Shown here: positions 43,823-55,539 of the stretch, one piece after another
Layout: every line of letters begins with the position of its first letter
Position numbering within the stretch: the first letter of the stretch is position 1
NCBI GenBank assembly: GCA_009667805.1
Contig: CM019075.1
Span: 15,267,738 to 15,331,737 of the forward strand
Origin: Leptobrachium leishanense
Lineage: Eukaryota > Chordata > Amphibia > Anura > Megophryidae
Direction: 5' to 3'
DNA length: 64,000 nt
The notes under the pieces: generated by a model
Database searches by the model: none
What the model saw: the letters and a program-made list of their open reading frames with translations, nothing else
Told to the model about the DNA's origin: nothing
Position numbers and translations under genes: made by a program

Positions 43823-43828
43823 AATAAA
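43823..43828 (+). promoter_or_regulatory. selenbp1: selenbp1 polyadenylation signal AATAAA
   Basis: Located 76 bases after the stop codon, giving a very short 3' UTR. A 'ttgtctgttctgttttttg' GU/U-rich downstream element follows at 43845-43865, which supports it. Confidence 0.75.
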
Positions 43829-44092
43829 GCTTATGCAATCCACCCCTTGTCTGTTCTGTTTTTTGTTTTTTCTTCCAATCATAAGCCGGGAGAGACTTTG
43901 TGGCCGGCCAGATTGCAGCAATACATTTAATGGTCTCATTAAAGTGATCCTTTGTTTGGGATAGGTGTCATTTGCTGAATGATCTGTCAGTACACCCATC
44001 TTCTGGATTTATGGGTTATTGTTGTACTGTGGAGACAGGTTCGTGTCCTTGATTCCCCTTTGTCCTTTTTATTTCGATCTAACAGGGTTATT

Positions 44093-44274
44093 CAGTGAGC
44101 ACCGACATTTCGGTGCTTTCCCATTCCCTGCACTTTGGCTAGTCGGATTTTGCCGAACCTGCGGTGAATTCAGCTTTCACCACAGGGTCCACGAAGTGCA
44201 GGGAACAACCTGCTGAACGCATCCGAAAAACCGGCACAATCTCGTGGCCAGTTCGGCTTTTTTCAATAACCTTG
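44093..44274. mobile_element. CAGGGTTATTCA-family MITE, short copy
   Basis: Starts CAGGGTTATTCAGTGAG and ends CAATAACCTTG. The middle is largely deleted compared with the 0.9-kb copies. A T run of about 36 nt follows at 44288. Confidence 0.65.
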
Positions 44275-44284
44275 TATATGTTTT

Positions 44285-44326
<42 letters not shown>

Positions 44327-44329
44327 GCT

Positions 44330-45280
44330 GAGCTTAACCTGCAGTATGTACAGTTTATAAGCTGCAGGAGAGAAACTGATTCACTGTTTGGAAGGCTTCA
44401 CAACTTGCATTCCCCTAAGTGATTGTGACAGACCCTCCATACCGCAGGAGCGCTTTCACATGCTCTCCCATCACCACGTAGAAGTGATATGTGCCCTGGA
44501 ATGATAGTGGATCTGGCAAACCACATCGCCTTTAAGGAAACTAATGTAGTGAAAGTGCTGCCCTGCGACATATACAATTCATATGCTACAGGAATGAGAT
44601 CCCTCGCTGTTATGGTGGAATCCCGATAGCAACTGGAGCGCTGAGTCTAGGGATGCCAGATGGGCTACATTTTCCGGGACGCTTGTCTGACACCAGCCTT
44701 CGTAGAAGCATTCATCATGTTTAGGAGAATGACCTTCCATCCTCATCTGTCTACGCCTAATAAATGAAATAAACATTGCAGATTTGTGTTTTTTATTTGT
44801 GCATCTAATCTACTGACTAATACTAATTTAAATAAACTGGTTTCCATGTGTTTTTGTAGCTATAGCAAACCTACCAAACCTTTTCTGGCAGCCAAGAAAT
44901 AGGATAGACTATATAACATAAGGATACGTTATCCTTGGAACCAGCCCCAGACATTGTTGCGTGTGTTGGAAATGCGGTTTAAATGAGCTTTCAAAATAAG
45001 CGTTAAAATGTCCCGTCTGTTACGTATATACAGATTTCTATAAATCCATGTAGGTAGAAACTATTCAGTGTATTGCAGACTCTGCCTTTTTATTGCACGT
45101 CATGCTTGTTCGCTGCAGGGGTTGATAGTTTCTGCTGTTATCCGCAGGGGATAAGACTGGTAACAGGTTACAGAGCGAAGAGACAGGAAGACAGAATACT
45201 CTGAAAGATTACTCGCTTTTTTTTTCTTCTTCAGCACTACAGGTAACTAATGTCATAACTTCAGAACCGAGCAGGGCAAT
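44330..45280. other. Intergenic stretch downstream of selenbp1, nothing recognised
   Basis: Unique-looking sequence with no conserved frame and no repeat boundaries that I could define. Confidence 0.4.
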
Positions 45281-45284
45281 AGTA

Positions 45285-46195
45285 AAAAGTGGGACGAATC
45301 ACACCGCTAGACCAAACCGGCGTGTTCCCCTTCACATGCACAAATGTGTATGAATCTAATACAAGAAGCACAAAAGGGTACAGCGCAAACCACCTGAAAC
45401 AGGTCGCTAGTGACTCCAGTCCCACCTGTGTACACAGTGGCCCCTATCCCCTCCTTCACGCTAACCTAGCATCAGCGTTAGCTTAAAGGAGGTCATAGGG
45501 CTGTGACCACATCGCCTTAAACGATAAACCTGTTGGGGCTCGTTAATTTGTGATTCGTAGCGTGAGTTTACTGTACTTTGCGCTCCCCATGTTAGGTATA
45601 GGGAGCGCAAAGTGAAAGCTGAGTAACCAGCGTTAGGATCACAATGTCCTAACGAAAAAGTTTCCACCAGGTCAGATGTGCAGGTAATGGATTCTGCTGC
45701 TGCGGAATCCATTATCTGCAGCTCAAAACCCCCCAAAAATCTCAGACTCACCTCCCATTCTGCGGCGAAAAAGGTGGCCTGATCCACTGCTTCTGGCTGC
45801 CGGGAGCAGGACAAGACTGGGGGATGAAAGTTCCCAGTCTCCTTTCACAAGCACTCCGCCGAGCAGCAGGATCTTGCGAGATCATGTAGGTCATGTGACC
45901 TTGCAGCACGTTACTCCATGGAGTCCTATGCATGCTATGCTGGGGATGGAGCTGTAGTGCTGCCCCCAGCATCCACAGGCTTAGCGTTTGCGAAGGGGCA
46001 TCTGCTGGGGAAAGCGGGACGCTAAGAGGAAGTTAAGAATGTTAATTTTTCCCCTTAGCATCCCGGTTTTAGCTCAGGGCACTATTTGCCCAGTATATTT
46101 TATGGCCAGAGTTACCAATAACATAAAACTTTGTACATACAAATTATTTTTTTTCCAGTATCTGTCAGCCTCAGCACATATAAAGGGTGTGATGT
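45285..46195 (+). repeat. Unidentified interspersed element, plus copy
   Basis: Strings such as 'ctgaaacaggtcgctagtga' (45400-45420) and 'cagtatattttatggccag' (46090-46110), and the end 'cagcctcagcacatataaag', reappear inverted at 50150-50340. That copy lacks the middle, so the element is defined by its two ends. Confidence 0.55.
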
Positions 46196-46199
46196 AAGT

Positions 46200-46760
46200 C
46201 ACTTTGGACTTGGTACATGGACATGGCGGCATATTTGTAGGGTGCAGGCCCCATAATCAATATTAGTTCAGTGGCCAATCCTGTGCAGAATTATTGAGTA
46301 ATCTGTGATTATGCAAGAATGCTATTGTCTGTTATCTGTTGAAAGGATTAGACTTCCAGTCTACTGTCTCAGGAATGTTATCTGTTTATATTTGAAAAGG
46401 TTGAAATCTGCTGGCTGTATCTTGTTTATCATTCTGATTACCATTGTCCTCCTTCATTTAGAAAAGTTACGTAATGTTTAATTTCACATTCCAAGAAGCA
46501 AATGTGTCCCATTGTCTGTTTCGGTCTGGTTGGGCCCCCCAGTGGTTTCTAGGGAGGTTTTGTATATGTAAATGACCCATGTGTGACCGTATAAATGTAT
46601 GTGTGTCCCTGATTAAACCAGTTCTATTTTGACCCTACATGTAGTCACGACTCATGGTTTAGGTATAGGCTATATTCTGTTTGCTGTTCCGGCGCAAAGC
46701 TCCAGATCTACAGCCTCATCTTATTTCTGGGGGACGCTAGCAAGCCGTCTTTAAGCTGCG
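46200..46760 (+). repeat. Possible LTR fragment, plus copy
   Basis: A TATA-like 'cgtataaatgtatg' (46589-46602), a following 'accctacatgtagtcacgac' and 'tatttctgggggacgc' resemble an LTR with leader. Matching sequence is inverted at 53160-53450. No coding part is attached. Confidence 0.4.
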
Positions 46761-46862
46761 GCTAAGGACTGGAGAAAAGCACGAGAGTCATGAGGAGAAC
46801 ACGGGGGTCTAGCAAGGAAGCGGCATTGGCAGATGTGACCCTGTTGGGGTACTGAGATCTGT

Positions 46863-47290
46863 TAGGGTTATTCAATAACCTCAGAATTGCACCGCCATTC
46901 GGTGCAATTTCGGGTCAATTTGTCATCAACTAAACTGTCAATTCGCCAAATACAGATGAAATGACTGTGAAATACGGTGCATTTTGTCGCCACCGGAAGT
47001 GTTCCATAGAAGACTATCATGTCTTCTATTCATCAACGAAATTCTGGTGAAATGCCCTGATTTTCATTAAGTAATATCCTTCCTAATTTTTTCCTTTTTA
47101 AAGATTGTGTATTCTTTCCATTTTTTTTGCAAAAACTCTTTTTCCGAATATCCTTTTGTATTTTTTTAATGGTCTTTTAAAATATTAAGAAAAACAAAAA
47201 ATATCTTTTCATTATTTTGGAAAGGACTTTTTGGACACATTGATTTATAGGGGAATAGGAGTCTTCTTTTGTCTTTTTTTTTTTCCAGTT
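46863..47290. mobile_element. CAGGGTTATTCA-family MITE, left part
   Basis: Begins TAGGGTTATTCAATAACC. It continues with the family's AT-rich interior ('gcaaaaactctttt', 'ggactttttgg'). The right terminus was not found. Confidence 0.5.
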
Positions 47291-47299
47291 CTGTGGAAT

Positions 47300-48180
47300 T
47301 CGCAGATGCTAGTTATGTCACGAAAAACCCTCCCCGCGACGAAGGACGCAGGGTTAAGCAACTCACTATCTGTCTATCCTAGACCCAAATAATGACTACG
47401 TGGACAGCAATCCCCCGCACACGCTTGCCTAACTGTCCCAGCAACGCCTGTGCTCGGGGCACGCATGCAAACAGGATTGCAACACAGTATCCGTTTACTC
47501 CCGACCCTGGGTACCAACTATGTTTCCCACAATCCCTGTACCCGCTTTCCTTATGCTATTCGTCACACTTCCACAACAGACCAGGGCTTTCCCAGGATGC
47601 CTACCTGAACCAGAGCTGGTCTGCTACTCTGATTACGCACCCCACAATAGGAGAACAGTACAGCGCCTGCCCCCCACTACAGCTCACAGTTTAGTAGATA
47701 GACCCGAATTTACACAAAGGCAACTTTCTATAATATATGAAATATATAACCTGAATCGGCGCAAATAATGCTTTCTGGGGTCCTGGGATTTCTCATGTAT
47801 ATGGAAGAAATAATAAACAATAATTGTGCAGTACAGTGAGTGCTTTTGGTAGTATTAAATAATACAAATATTATCCCACTCACAAGTGTAGAGCCCAATC
47901 ACTGGCTCTGAGTGGGTCCAGGCCTGTGGGTATGTTGCCTTCAAGTTTCTCAGGTGACCCCCACCTTATCAAGGATGCGTTTTCCTTTTCTCTATTACAT
48001 GACCTTGGATAACAAACTCCTTGTGCAGATCTGCAAAAAGTTCTCAGTATGATGTATCAGAGATTTTGTACTCACATTTTATCTTATGGATACACACTCT
48101 GGGTTTCCTCAACCAAAAAAACCCATAAGGAAAACCGCCACAAATCCAAAGGATAACGCAGCAGGAACAGAGATAATAAA
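47300..48180. other. Intergenic stretch, no confident gene
   Basis: A 100-codon plus frame at 47392-47694 has no recognisable domain and no splice or promoter context. From 47860, sequence like 'agcccaatcactggctctga' partly recurs at 48260, suggesting another interspersed element. Confidence 0.35.
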
Positions 48181-48183
48181 ATA

Positions 48184-48255
48184 AAATTTATTTAAAATAA
48201 CATAACATAAAAACATGTTCCCGGAGCATGTTTTTATGTTATTTTAAATAAATTA
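48184..48255. repeat. AT-rich hairpin, about 31-bp arms
   Basis: atttatttaaaataacataa ... aaaacatg, a 9-nt GC-rich loop, then catgtttttatgttatttta and aataaat. A near-perfect palindrome of unknown origin. Confidence 0.85.
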
Positions 48256-48722
48256 CTCACATTCTATAGAGCCTAACACCGGCTCTGTAACGCCCAGGGG
48301 TTTTGTTCCGCACCTTTTCGGGTGCCCACAACAACCCCTTCTTGGTATCACTGCTTCCAGGTCAATGGCCTTCCTTCAGATGACCATATGGAAAAAATGG
48401 AACAATAGGGATATGCCCCCCCCCCTTAGCATAATACAGTAAAGTGTGTAACTGAATATAAAAAAGTGCCTCTACACAATACATACTCGAGATCCTCCCC
48501 GGCTCCCTTAACTCGCTTCTGGGTCTTTTAATGGTGGACCCATTCACCTCCACACACCGATTCCTGGCAGCGAGCTATTCCATCCTTATTAAAGCTACCC
48601 CAAGAACTTCTCCTTAGTTAAAATAATTCTTTATTATAAGTAAATTTACCTTAAATACAGTATTAACTTGAAGAACAATAAAATAGCACCCTGCAGAACA
48701 TGTTTCTCTCAATGCTTCTTCA

Positions 48723-49033
48723 GGCCACGGTCACACAAGCGCACATGAGCACAGAGGGAGCGTCCATGAGAACAAACGTCATCTCAGCTCGCACGTCCTT
48801 GTGGCCGCCTCTCAGCCCTACAAAGCGCGAACCTTCTGTGGAGGATCGCGTTTTGTTGGCCCATCGGACATCCGTTGTAGCGTTTTGACGCTTCAGCACA
48901 TCTGGTGCAACGTGCAATACTATTACACAGGTTACACCTTGTGGCCCGGCCCGTCAAACCGTCAGAAAACTGCGACGGACGGTGGGAGGATGGGTCACAC
49001 GGACGCAATCAATGCGCTCGTGTGACCGTGGTC
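48723..49033. mobile_element. Harbinger-like MITE, 311 bp
   Basis: The left end GGCCACGGTCACACAAGCGC and right end TGCGCTCGTGTGACCGTGGTC (reverse complement nearly identical) form inverted repeats. Flanking triplets are tca and tta, a one-mismatch version of the usual TWA duplication. Confidence 0.65.
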
Positions 49034-49202
49034 TTAGCTGGAGGACGTCTGTGGACCTATAAGGCGTGATACGCGGCACCCAGACGTGTGAGGAATAAAA
49101 CCCACGGGCGCTACATACAGAGCAGGTGTTTGGCTCCATAGAATGTAAGTAGGAGACGTATGTCTCAATAAGATTTTTCATTATTTTGAACTTTTTCAGT
49201 GT

Positions 49203-50130
49203 CAGGGTTATTCAAAGAGATCCGAATTGCTGGCGAAAGGTAACCAAATGCTGAAATTCAGCGTTCGGTTACCTTTCTTGGCCATTCGGCTATCCAGAGA
49301 GCAGGCAATTCGCCAAATCCTGGCGAATTGCCTGCACATACGGTGCCTGTTCGGTGCCTGTTCGAGGGCAGTGAAATCCCCATGAAAAAGCACTGCTTCG
49401 GCTATTCAGAGAACACAAACCAGCAGTGAAAGGTTCCCGAAATGCCCTGCCATTCGGTGGTTTCATTCGTCAGGTTTATTCAGGCGAATCCCATAGGCGT
49501 CAATGTTAAAAATATTCCCATTTTAATTCAATATCTAATAAACAGTTGATTATAAATAAAGAGACTCTTTACTACAGAATATTATAGACTTTTTAGGATC
49601 TTGTAAGCTTTTTTCAGGATTTTTTGGGGAAATTTTTTTTTTCCGATTATTCTTTTTTATTTTTTTTAAACGTTTTTTTTTAACGTTTTTTTTTCTGTAA
49701 CAGCCCTTTTTATTATCATTCATTGGATCACATGTAAATTTCAGACATTTTGCTCAGTAGTTCCTTTGCAAACAGCGTTTCACGTTTCAAACATTCAAGC
49801 AAACAGTTTTTTTTTCACTCCATTCGTCTGCGGTGTTGGGTTTTTCTGGTGGCTGCTCTGCGCTGTGATCGGCTCCTGCTCGGGTTTCTCCGGCGTGTTC
49901 GGCGGGGTTAATCCAGATGTTTTTGCGGGTTTCGGTGTGCATTCGCCTGGGTTTTGCAGTGAGTGTTCTGCAGGTTTTCGGCGGCTTTTCCCTGCACTAC
50001 GACGGCCCTGTGGTGCTTGCTGAATATACCGCAGGGTCGCCGAAATGGGATCGCCAAATCACACCGAATTGAAGAGAACGAAAAGTCACCAAACGTGCGG
50101 TGACTTTTCTATTCTCTTTGAATAACCCTG
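49203..50130. mobile_element. CAGGGTTATTCA-family MITE, full-length copy (928 bp)
   Basis: Starts CAGGGTTATTCAAAGAG and ends CTCTTTGAATAACCCTG, a perfect 17-bp terminal inverted repeat. Flanks are tgt on both sides. The interior contains 'ggcgaatcccataggcgtca' and a poly(T)-rich block. No transposase frame. Best reference copy of the family in this window. Confidence 0.85.
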
Positions 50131-50149
50131 TGTGTGTTTTTTATGTTCT

Positions 50150-50340
50150 TTCTCTTTATATGTGCTGAGGCTGACATACAGTGGAACGCATTAATCTGTA
50201 TGTATTGTTATTTATGTATTTTATTGTTATGTAATGTTATTTATTGTTGCGAACACCGGCCATAAAATATACTGTACTGTGTCTAGAAGTGGGATTGGAG
50301 TCACTAGCAACCTGTTTCAGGCAGTTTGCGCTGTACCGTT
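50150..50340 (-). repeat. Unidentified interspersed element, inverted copy of 45285-46195
   Basis: Reverse complement of both ends of the 45.3-kb copy, including 'ctttatatgtgctgaggctg' and 'tcactagcaacctgtttcag'. The middle is absent, so one copy carries an insertion or the other a deletion. Confidence 0.55.
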
Positions 50341-50799
50341 GTGTGATTTTTGTAATAAATGTCATTAAGCTCCACATTTAAAGAGCATGTGACACTGCTG
50401 GCAGTAGATGTGCCACAACAATATCCCTTTAAATGTAATCCCTGCTGTTTTCCATCTCTAGCAACAGCAAGCCGCAGCTATTGTGGAGCAATCCTGAGCC
50501 TTTCTCTGGCACGTACGGCATATCATGGTTTAATGAGTACCAAGGTGCCAGCGACTGATATCTGCCCTTGTGCAATAAAGGAGGAGATGTGAAGGAAATA
50601 TGGCAGCTGTAAAACATTTATGTAGCTTTATAGGTGAAAGACTACAGTGTACGTGTGTGTGTGTATAAAAGGGTAAAATTTAAGAGAAGGAATGTGCACT
50701 CCTACATGTTTTGGCCCCTTGGCTGAAGACGGTACAAATCTTTACACCATGATGGTTTATTATTTAAAGGGAAGCTGTCAAAATTTATTATTGCAAATC

Positions 50800-51062
50800 C
50801 CAGACTCCCTGTATTGTGCTCTCTGTGTATTATGTGTAACGCAGACATATCAGTAAATCCCAGACTCCCAGTATTGTGTCCACTCTGTGTGTTATGTGCA
50901 ACGCAGACATATCAGAATCCCAGACTCCCAGTATTGTTTCCACTCTGTATTATGTGCAACGCAGACATATCAGTAAATCCCAGACTCTCAGTATTGTGTC
51001 CTCTGTGTGTATTATGTGTAACATAGACATATCAGTGAATCACAGACTCCCTGTATTATGTC
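50800..51062. repeat. About 61-bp tandem repeat, four to five copies
   Basis: Units contain 'aatcccagactcccagtatt', 'tctgtgt' and 'gcaacgcagacatatcag'. Small frames here are shadows of the repeat. Confidence 0.85.
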
Positions 51063-51914
51063 TGACGGTTATCAAACCAATAATCACTTAACACTGAAAT
51101 GTACCAACATTTAAAAATCCTACACTAACCTCTGATCCCGCGGTGCAGGGGGTGGTTCAGTCCTCCGTGTCCTCTCTTCATACTCAGCAGAATACAGAGA
51201 ACAAATAGTTCCCAGTGTTTTTCGGCTGTCCTTGCACTGCCCTGCTCATGTAAGCTCACACAGGTTCGTGCTTGGTTCTGTGGAGTTTTATGGACTCCAG
51301 GAGTCAATACCAGCAGGTGCCACTGCCGGTACCTGCAAGCAGTTCTCAGATATACCAATTCAAGCTGCTGATACAGCGGCTCGTTTGGAATACAGCTGTT
51401 AATACTGAGCTGCAACTGTAAAGGGGCTCGTGCGGGATTTTTCCATTAGCGAGATGCTGTTCACCACTAGGTCGCAAAATGACGCGTGATCGGGCTCCGA
51501 AACAAAGCATGCGTGCCGTAGTCCATACATGTAGGAGTTTATGTCCATTTTTTAACACGCGGGTGAACACACAGCCCCTTCCATACGCTATGTGTAACTT
51601 ATATACAGATACATAGTAATTCCGCAGCTGTATATTAAAAAATATTCTTCTTATACTGAAAGGACTGAAGTCAATTGGCACTGGGAGCAGGCTGAAACTG
51701 CCTCCTTAATTTATGGTGAGCGTTGCTTTGTGTTGACACATCAGATCACATAGTTGTGCAATTAAGGGCAATCATCATTTTAGTTACAAATGAATAACAA
51801 GGCAGTAATTGTTCATATTTCATGACAGATATGAATAGAAACGACAAATGTGCCAAGATACAGTGTGTCCAACCTGTACTTGCATAATGGAATATTTTGC
51901 ACCTAACCTTTACT

Positions 51915-51946
51915 CCCTCAGGAAGTCCAGCGGGGCGAAACGCGTC
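51915..51946 (+). ncRNA. Hammerhead-like motif, degenerate
   Basis: CTCAGGA, an extra A, a 4-bp stem GTCC/GGGC around a short loop, then GAAA-CGCG-TC. One core base differs from CUGANGA. Compare the better-matching motif at 56706-56750. Activity is doubtful. Confidence 0.3.
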
Positions 51947-52083
51947 GGAGGGGGACTGAGGAATATTTCTGATTTTACACACATGATCTTATCAGGGTTT
52001 GAAAATAGTAGAATAAAATGATGATTTGATTAATATTTGCTACTCAGGGGTCATTGTGCCTTTTCTGTCTGTTTCGTGAGAAC

Positions 52084-52963
52084 TAGTGATGCCCCAAAAT
52101 TAAAATTTCCAGCCGATACTAAAACCAAAAATTCGGTTTCAGTTCGGCCGAAAACCGATATCGAAAATCAGTCATCCGAACCTGGGCCTGGAGGCCCGGC
52201 CGAGCCAGGGACTCGCCTGAGCGTGGAGGCTGGCCGAGCAAGGGATTCGGCCAGCCTTCGGGCTCAAGCGAGCACCTGACTCGGCCGGGCCTCCAGGCCC
52301 AGGTTCGGATGACTGATTGGGGGGTGAGATCATATACTCCCCTACATCCACATACTTGCCTACATAGGCCCTGAGCTCCTCCAGTGCTGGCAGCCCCATG
52401 GTGAGAGTCCTCTAGCATCCAGTTCCCACTCTCGTTCAGATGACATCACGGAGGCGGGCTTCAGCGTCTGACGGAGAGCAGGAACTGGATGCCAGAGTAC
52501 TCTCACCATGGGCTGCCACCGCTGGAGGAGCTCCGGGCCGATGTAGGTGAATATGTGGATGCGGATGTAGGTGAGTATGTGTAACTCGATCCCCCCCCAA
52601 CAAAAAATAATCAGTCACCTGGGCCTGGAGACCCAGCCAAGTCCCCTGCTTGGCCAGCCTCCAGGCTCAGGCGAGCCCCCTGCTCGGCCAGCCTCCAGGC
52701 TCAGGCGAGCCCCCTGCTCGGCCAGGCTCAGGCGAGCCCCCTGCTCAGCCAACCTCCAGGCTCAGACGAGCCCCCTGCTCGGCCAGGCTCAGGCGAGCCC
52801 CCTCCTCGGTCGGTCCTCCAGGCTCAGATGAGTTCCTGGCTCTAGGCCCTGGTTTCAGATGGCAGATTTTCAACCTTTTTTTTTGGGCCGAATTTTTTCC
52901 TATTGGTTGAAAGCACCATTTTCGGTTGATAATTTTGGTGTCCGACATTTTGGTGCATCCCTA
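52084..52963. mobile_element. hAT-like MITE, about 880 bp, with internal tandem array
   Basis: Left TAGTGATGCCCCAAAAT and right ATTTTGGTGCATCCCTA are inverted with two mismatches. Flanks gtgagaac and ataccaac do not clearly match, so the duplication is lost or the family differs. A roughly 34-bp array ('ggccagcctccaggctcagg', 'cgagccccctgctc') fills 52630-52835. Confidence 0.65.
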
Positions 52964-53159
52964 ATACCAACGGGAGAAGCTGATCTGCCTACAGAGATGC
53001 AGTAACAAGTGGAATACCAGTGGATACTGTCCACGGTGCATTAGCGTCTGCTCATGTACGTGGAAACTGTATATTATTAAGTCTCATAGTCATAATTAGT
53101 GATTTGATTTATTTATTTTCAGGCCCACTGCTGCTGATCTTTTTGTCTGTGTTCACTAT

Positions 53160-53450
53160 AGCTCAGGGTTCAGCAACCTTGGCCCACCAGTGAACGTAGA
53201 GAGCCTTGATAGCATCCCCCGGAAATAAGCCGTGGCTGTAGATTCGGGGATACCCACACCATGAGTCGTGACTGCATGTAGGGTCAGAATGCAACAGGCA
53301 CACATATTTATACGATCAAACATGGGTTAGTTCCATATACAAAACCTCCCCTAGAAACTGTTGGTGGACCTAATTAGACTAAAACAGATTATTGGTTAAA
53401 CATTTGTCCAATATTCCCACATTCCACCCTGTATGACCCGTGGAAGAAAC
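53160..53450 (-). repeat. Possible LTR fragment, inverted copy of 46200-46760
   Basis: The minus strand shows the same order of 'gaccctacatgcagtcacga', 'actcatggtgtgggtat' and 'cttatttccgggggatgc'. Divergence is moderate. Confidence 0.4.
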
Positions 53451-53459
53451 CAGGGGATT

Positions 53460-54089
53460 TGCCCGGTAAGGGCACGGAAGGGAACTGGGACTTGAGACCG
53501 GTTTCCCAAGTGCCCGGCAGGTGCACCTTTTGCGCCCAGATCTGCGGAACAGTTTTCGGATACATTTGCCCTCTCGACCGGCTAAGTGGAAACTGACATT
53601 TGTATATTAAAGAGAGACTTATTCCACAAGCTATAGGCTATTGGGGAATTCAGAGCTGGTGGATCTTATAAATATATTTGGTTTTCCATTGTACATTTGT
53701 TCACTGCTTTGTCCATCCCCCAGCTAGCTAAAGATTGCTTATAAGAAGTGTCCATGTGCCACGGAGATCATTAGATTAATGTTTAAATGTTTGTAGGTGC
53801 CTGAGTGAGTCATTTCTGGGAATCTCCCAGTTTGTATATCCCTGCCCCTTCTTCAGTGATTGGTTTATTTGTTGTCTTTATCGTTTTTTGTCATGAAGGG
53901 GATTGTCCCTGTAAAATGTATAACTGTGAGTGCTGGTTTGAAATACACAGTTGTTCCTGGGTTTACATCAACCTGAGTCCTGTCTCATGTTTGGGGTATT
54001 TTGCTGTAAATCGCGATACTCTTCTTTGGTCATGGAGTGAAGGAAGCACTGTTTGGCGGGAGATATCCAGTCGGGATATCTGGTATTGG
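53460..54089. other. Intergenic stretch, no gene recognised
   Basis: A 126-codon plus frame at 53805-54185 runs into the repeat at 54090 and has no recognisable domain. Confidence 0.4.
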
Positions 54090-54440
54090 CCACAGCTGCC
54101 ATCTCTTATCTTTAGTATGTTAGAGAACAATAGACACCCCGCCTCCTTATCTAAACATTCCCTCTTCCACATAGTTAACTGTTAAATACTGTAGAATAGA
54201 TAAGCCACAGAAGTAAAGAGAAAGCTTTGCAGAGATTTTTGTAAATGTTGCATCATGGGAAAAATCAACAAAATGGAAGCAGGAGATAATAAAACCTAAT
54301 TTTATTTACCTTTTGACATGAAATTACTTCAAACATAGAAAAATATACAGCAGCATGTGTTTTATAAGGTGTTTTATTTGTAATGCACAGGTAATCTAGT
54401 TACAGCTTATATAAGTGGTATTGTCTCTTTAAGTGATTTT
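54090..54440. repeat. Uninterrupted copy of the repeat split at 30790-32840
   Basis: Provides the empty-site version for both insertions in the 30.8-kb copy. The family is unknown. It ends 'ttataagtggtattgtctct'. Confidence 0.75.
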
Positions 54441-54669
54441 ACAAAAGCAAAATCACTTTACACCTTAATTGGGTTAGCGTGTGGCATTACAGAAGTTGTG
54501 AGTTTGTGTTTTGTCATGGTTTTGTGACAAGGTGGGGTATAAATAAAGGGGATGCTGCAGACGGGTAGAGTACTTTGGGTGGGCTCCAGGGTGGTAAGCT
54601 GAGTTTGCTAGACTACACAGAAACCGCAACATTTTATCTGTGCGGCCTGATCATTTAATGTTATAAACT

Positions 54670-55529
54670 AACTAAACTATTCAGAGAAGTCCGATATGTG
54701 GCCGAAATGTAACCGGACACGGAAATTCAGTGTACGGTGACATTTCGTAGCCATTTGGTTATACAGAGAGCAGACAGTTTGCCAAATTTCGGCAAATTGT
54801 CCGCACGTATGGTGCCTGTTCGAGGGCAGTGAAATCCAACCATAGAGAAGCAATGGTTAATCTATTCACAGACACCGAACAGCAGGGAAAAGTTGCCGAA
54901 GTACCCTGCTGTTCGGTGGTTTCATTCGACAGGTTTATTCAGGCGAATCCCATAGGCTTCAATGTTAAAAATATTCCCATTTTAACTCAATCTGTTAGTT
55001 ATTTTATTCTGCAGCAAAAAGTCTCTTTATTTATTGATTTTTTTCTGTGATCTTTTAGACATTTTTTGGGATTTTTTGGCAAAATTTATTTTTAGTTTTA
55101 TTTAAAATCGTGTTTTCTTTTTTTCTGTAACAGACCTTTTTATTATCATTCTTTGGATCTTATATGTAAATTCCAGGCATTTTCGTTCAGTAGTTTTTTT
55201 GCAAACAGTGTTTCAATTATCAAACTTTCAAGCATATTGTTTTGAGTTTTTCTACCCCGTTCATCTGCATGTTGGCTTTTTCCAGCGGCTGCTCTGCACT
55301 GTGATTGGCTGCTCCTCGGCGTGGTTTTTGCAGCGGTTTCTGCAGGTTTTCGGTGATTATTCGGTGAGTGTTCGGGGGTTTAGCGGCGAGTTTTCCCTGC
55401 ACTCCGGGCACCCTACGATGAATGCTGAATACACCACAGGGTGACGAACTGTGATTCCCCGAAGTGCAGGGAAGTGCGGGGAACGAGAGGGCACAGAAAT
55501 GTCTCTGAATGTCTCCCTGAATAACCCTG
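54670..55529. mobile_element. CAGGGTTATTCA-family MITE, nearly full copy
   Basis: The right end GAATAACCCTG is intact and the left end decayed (CTAAACTATTCAGAG). The interior follows the 49.2-kb copy closely, including 'tcaggcgaatcccataggct'. Confidence 0.75.
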
Positions 55530-55539
55530 TAAATGTTTT

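Noticed and set aside
47392..47694. 100-codon plus-strand frame
   Set aside because: No recognisable domain, no promoter or polyadenylation context, flanked by repeats.
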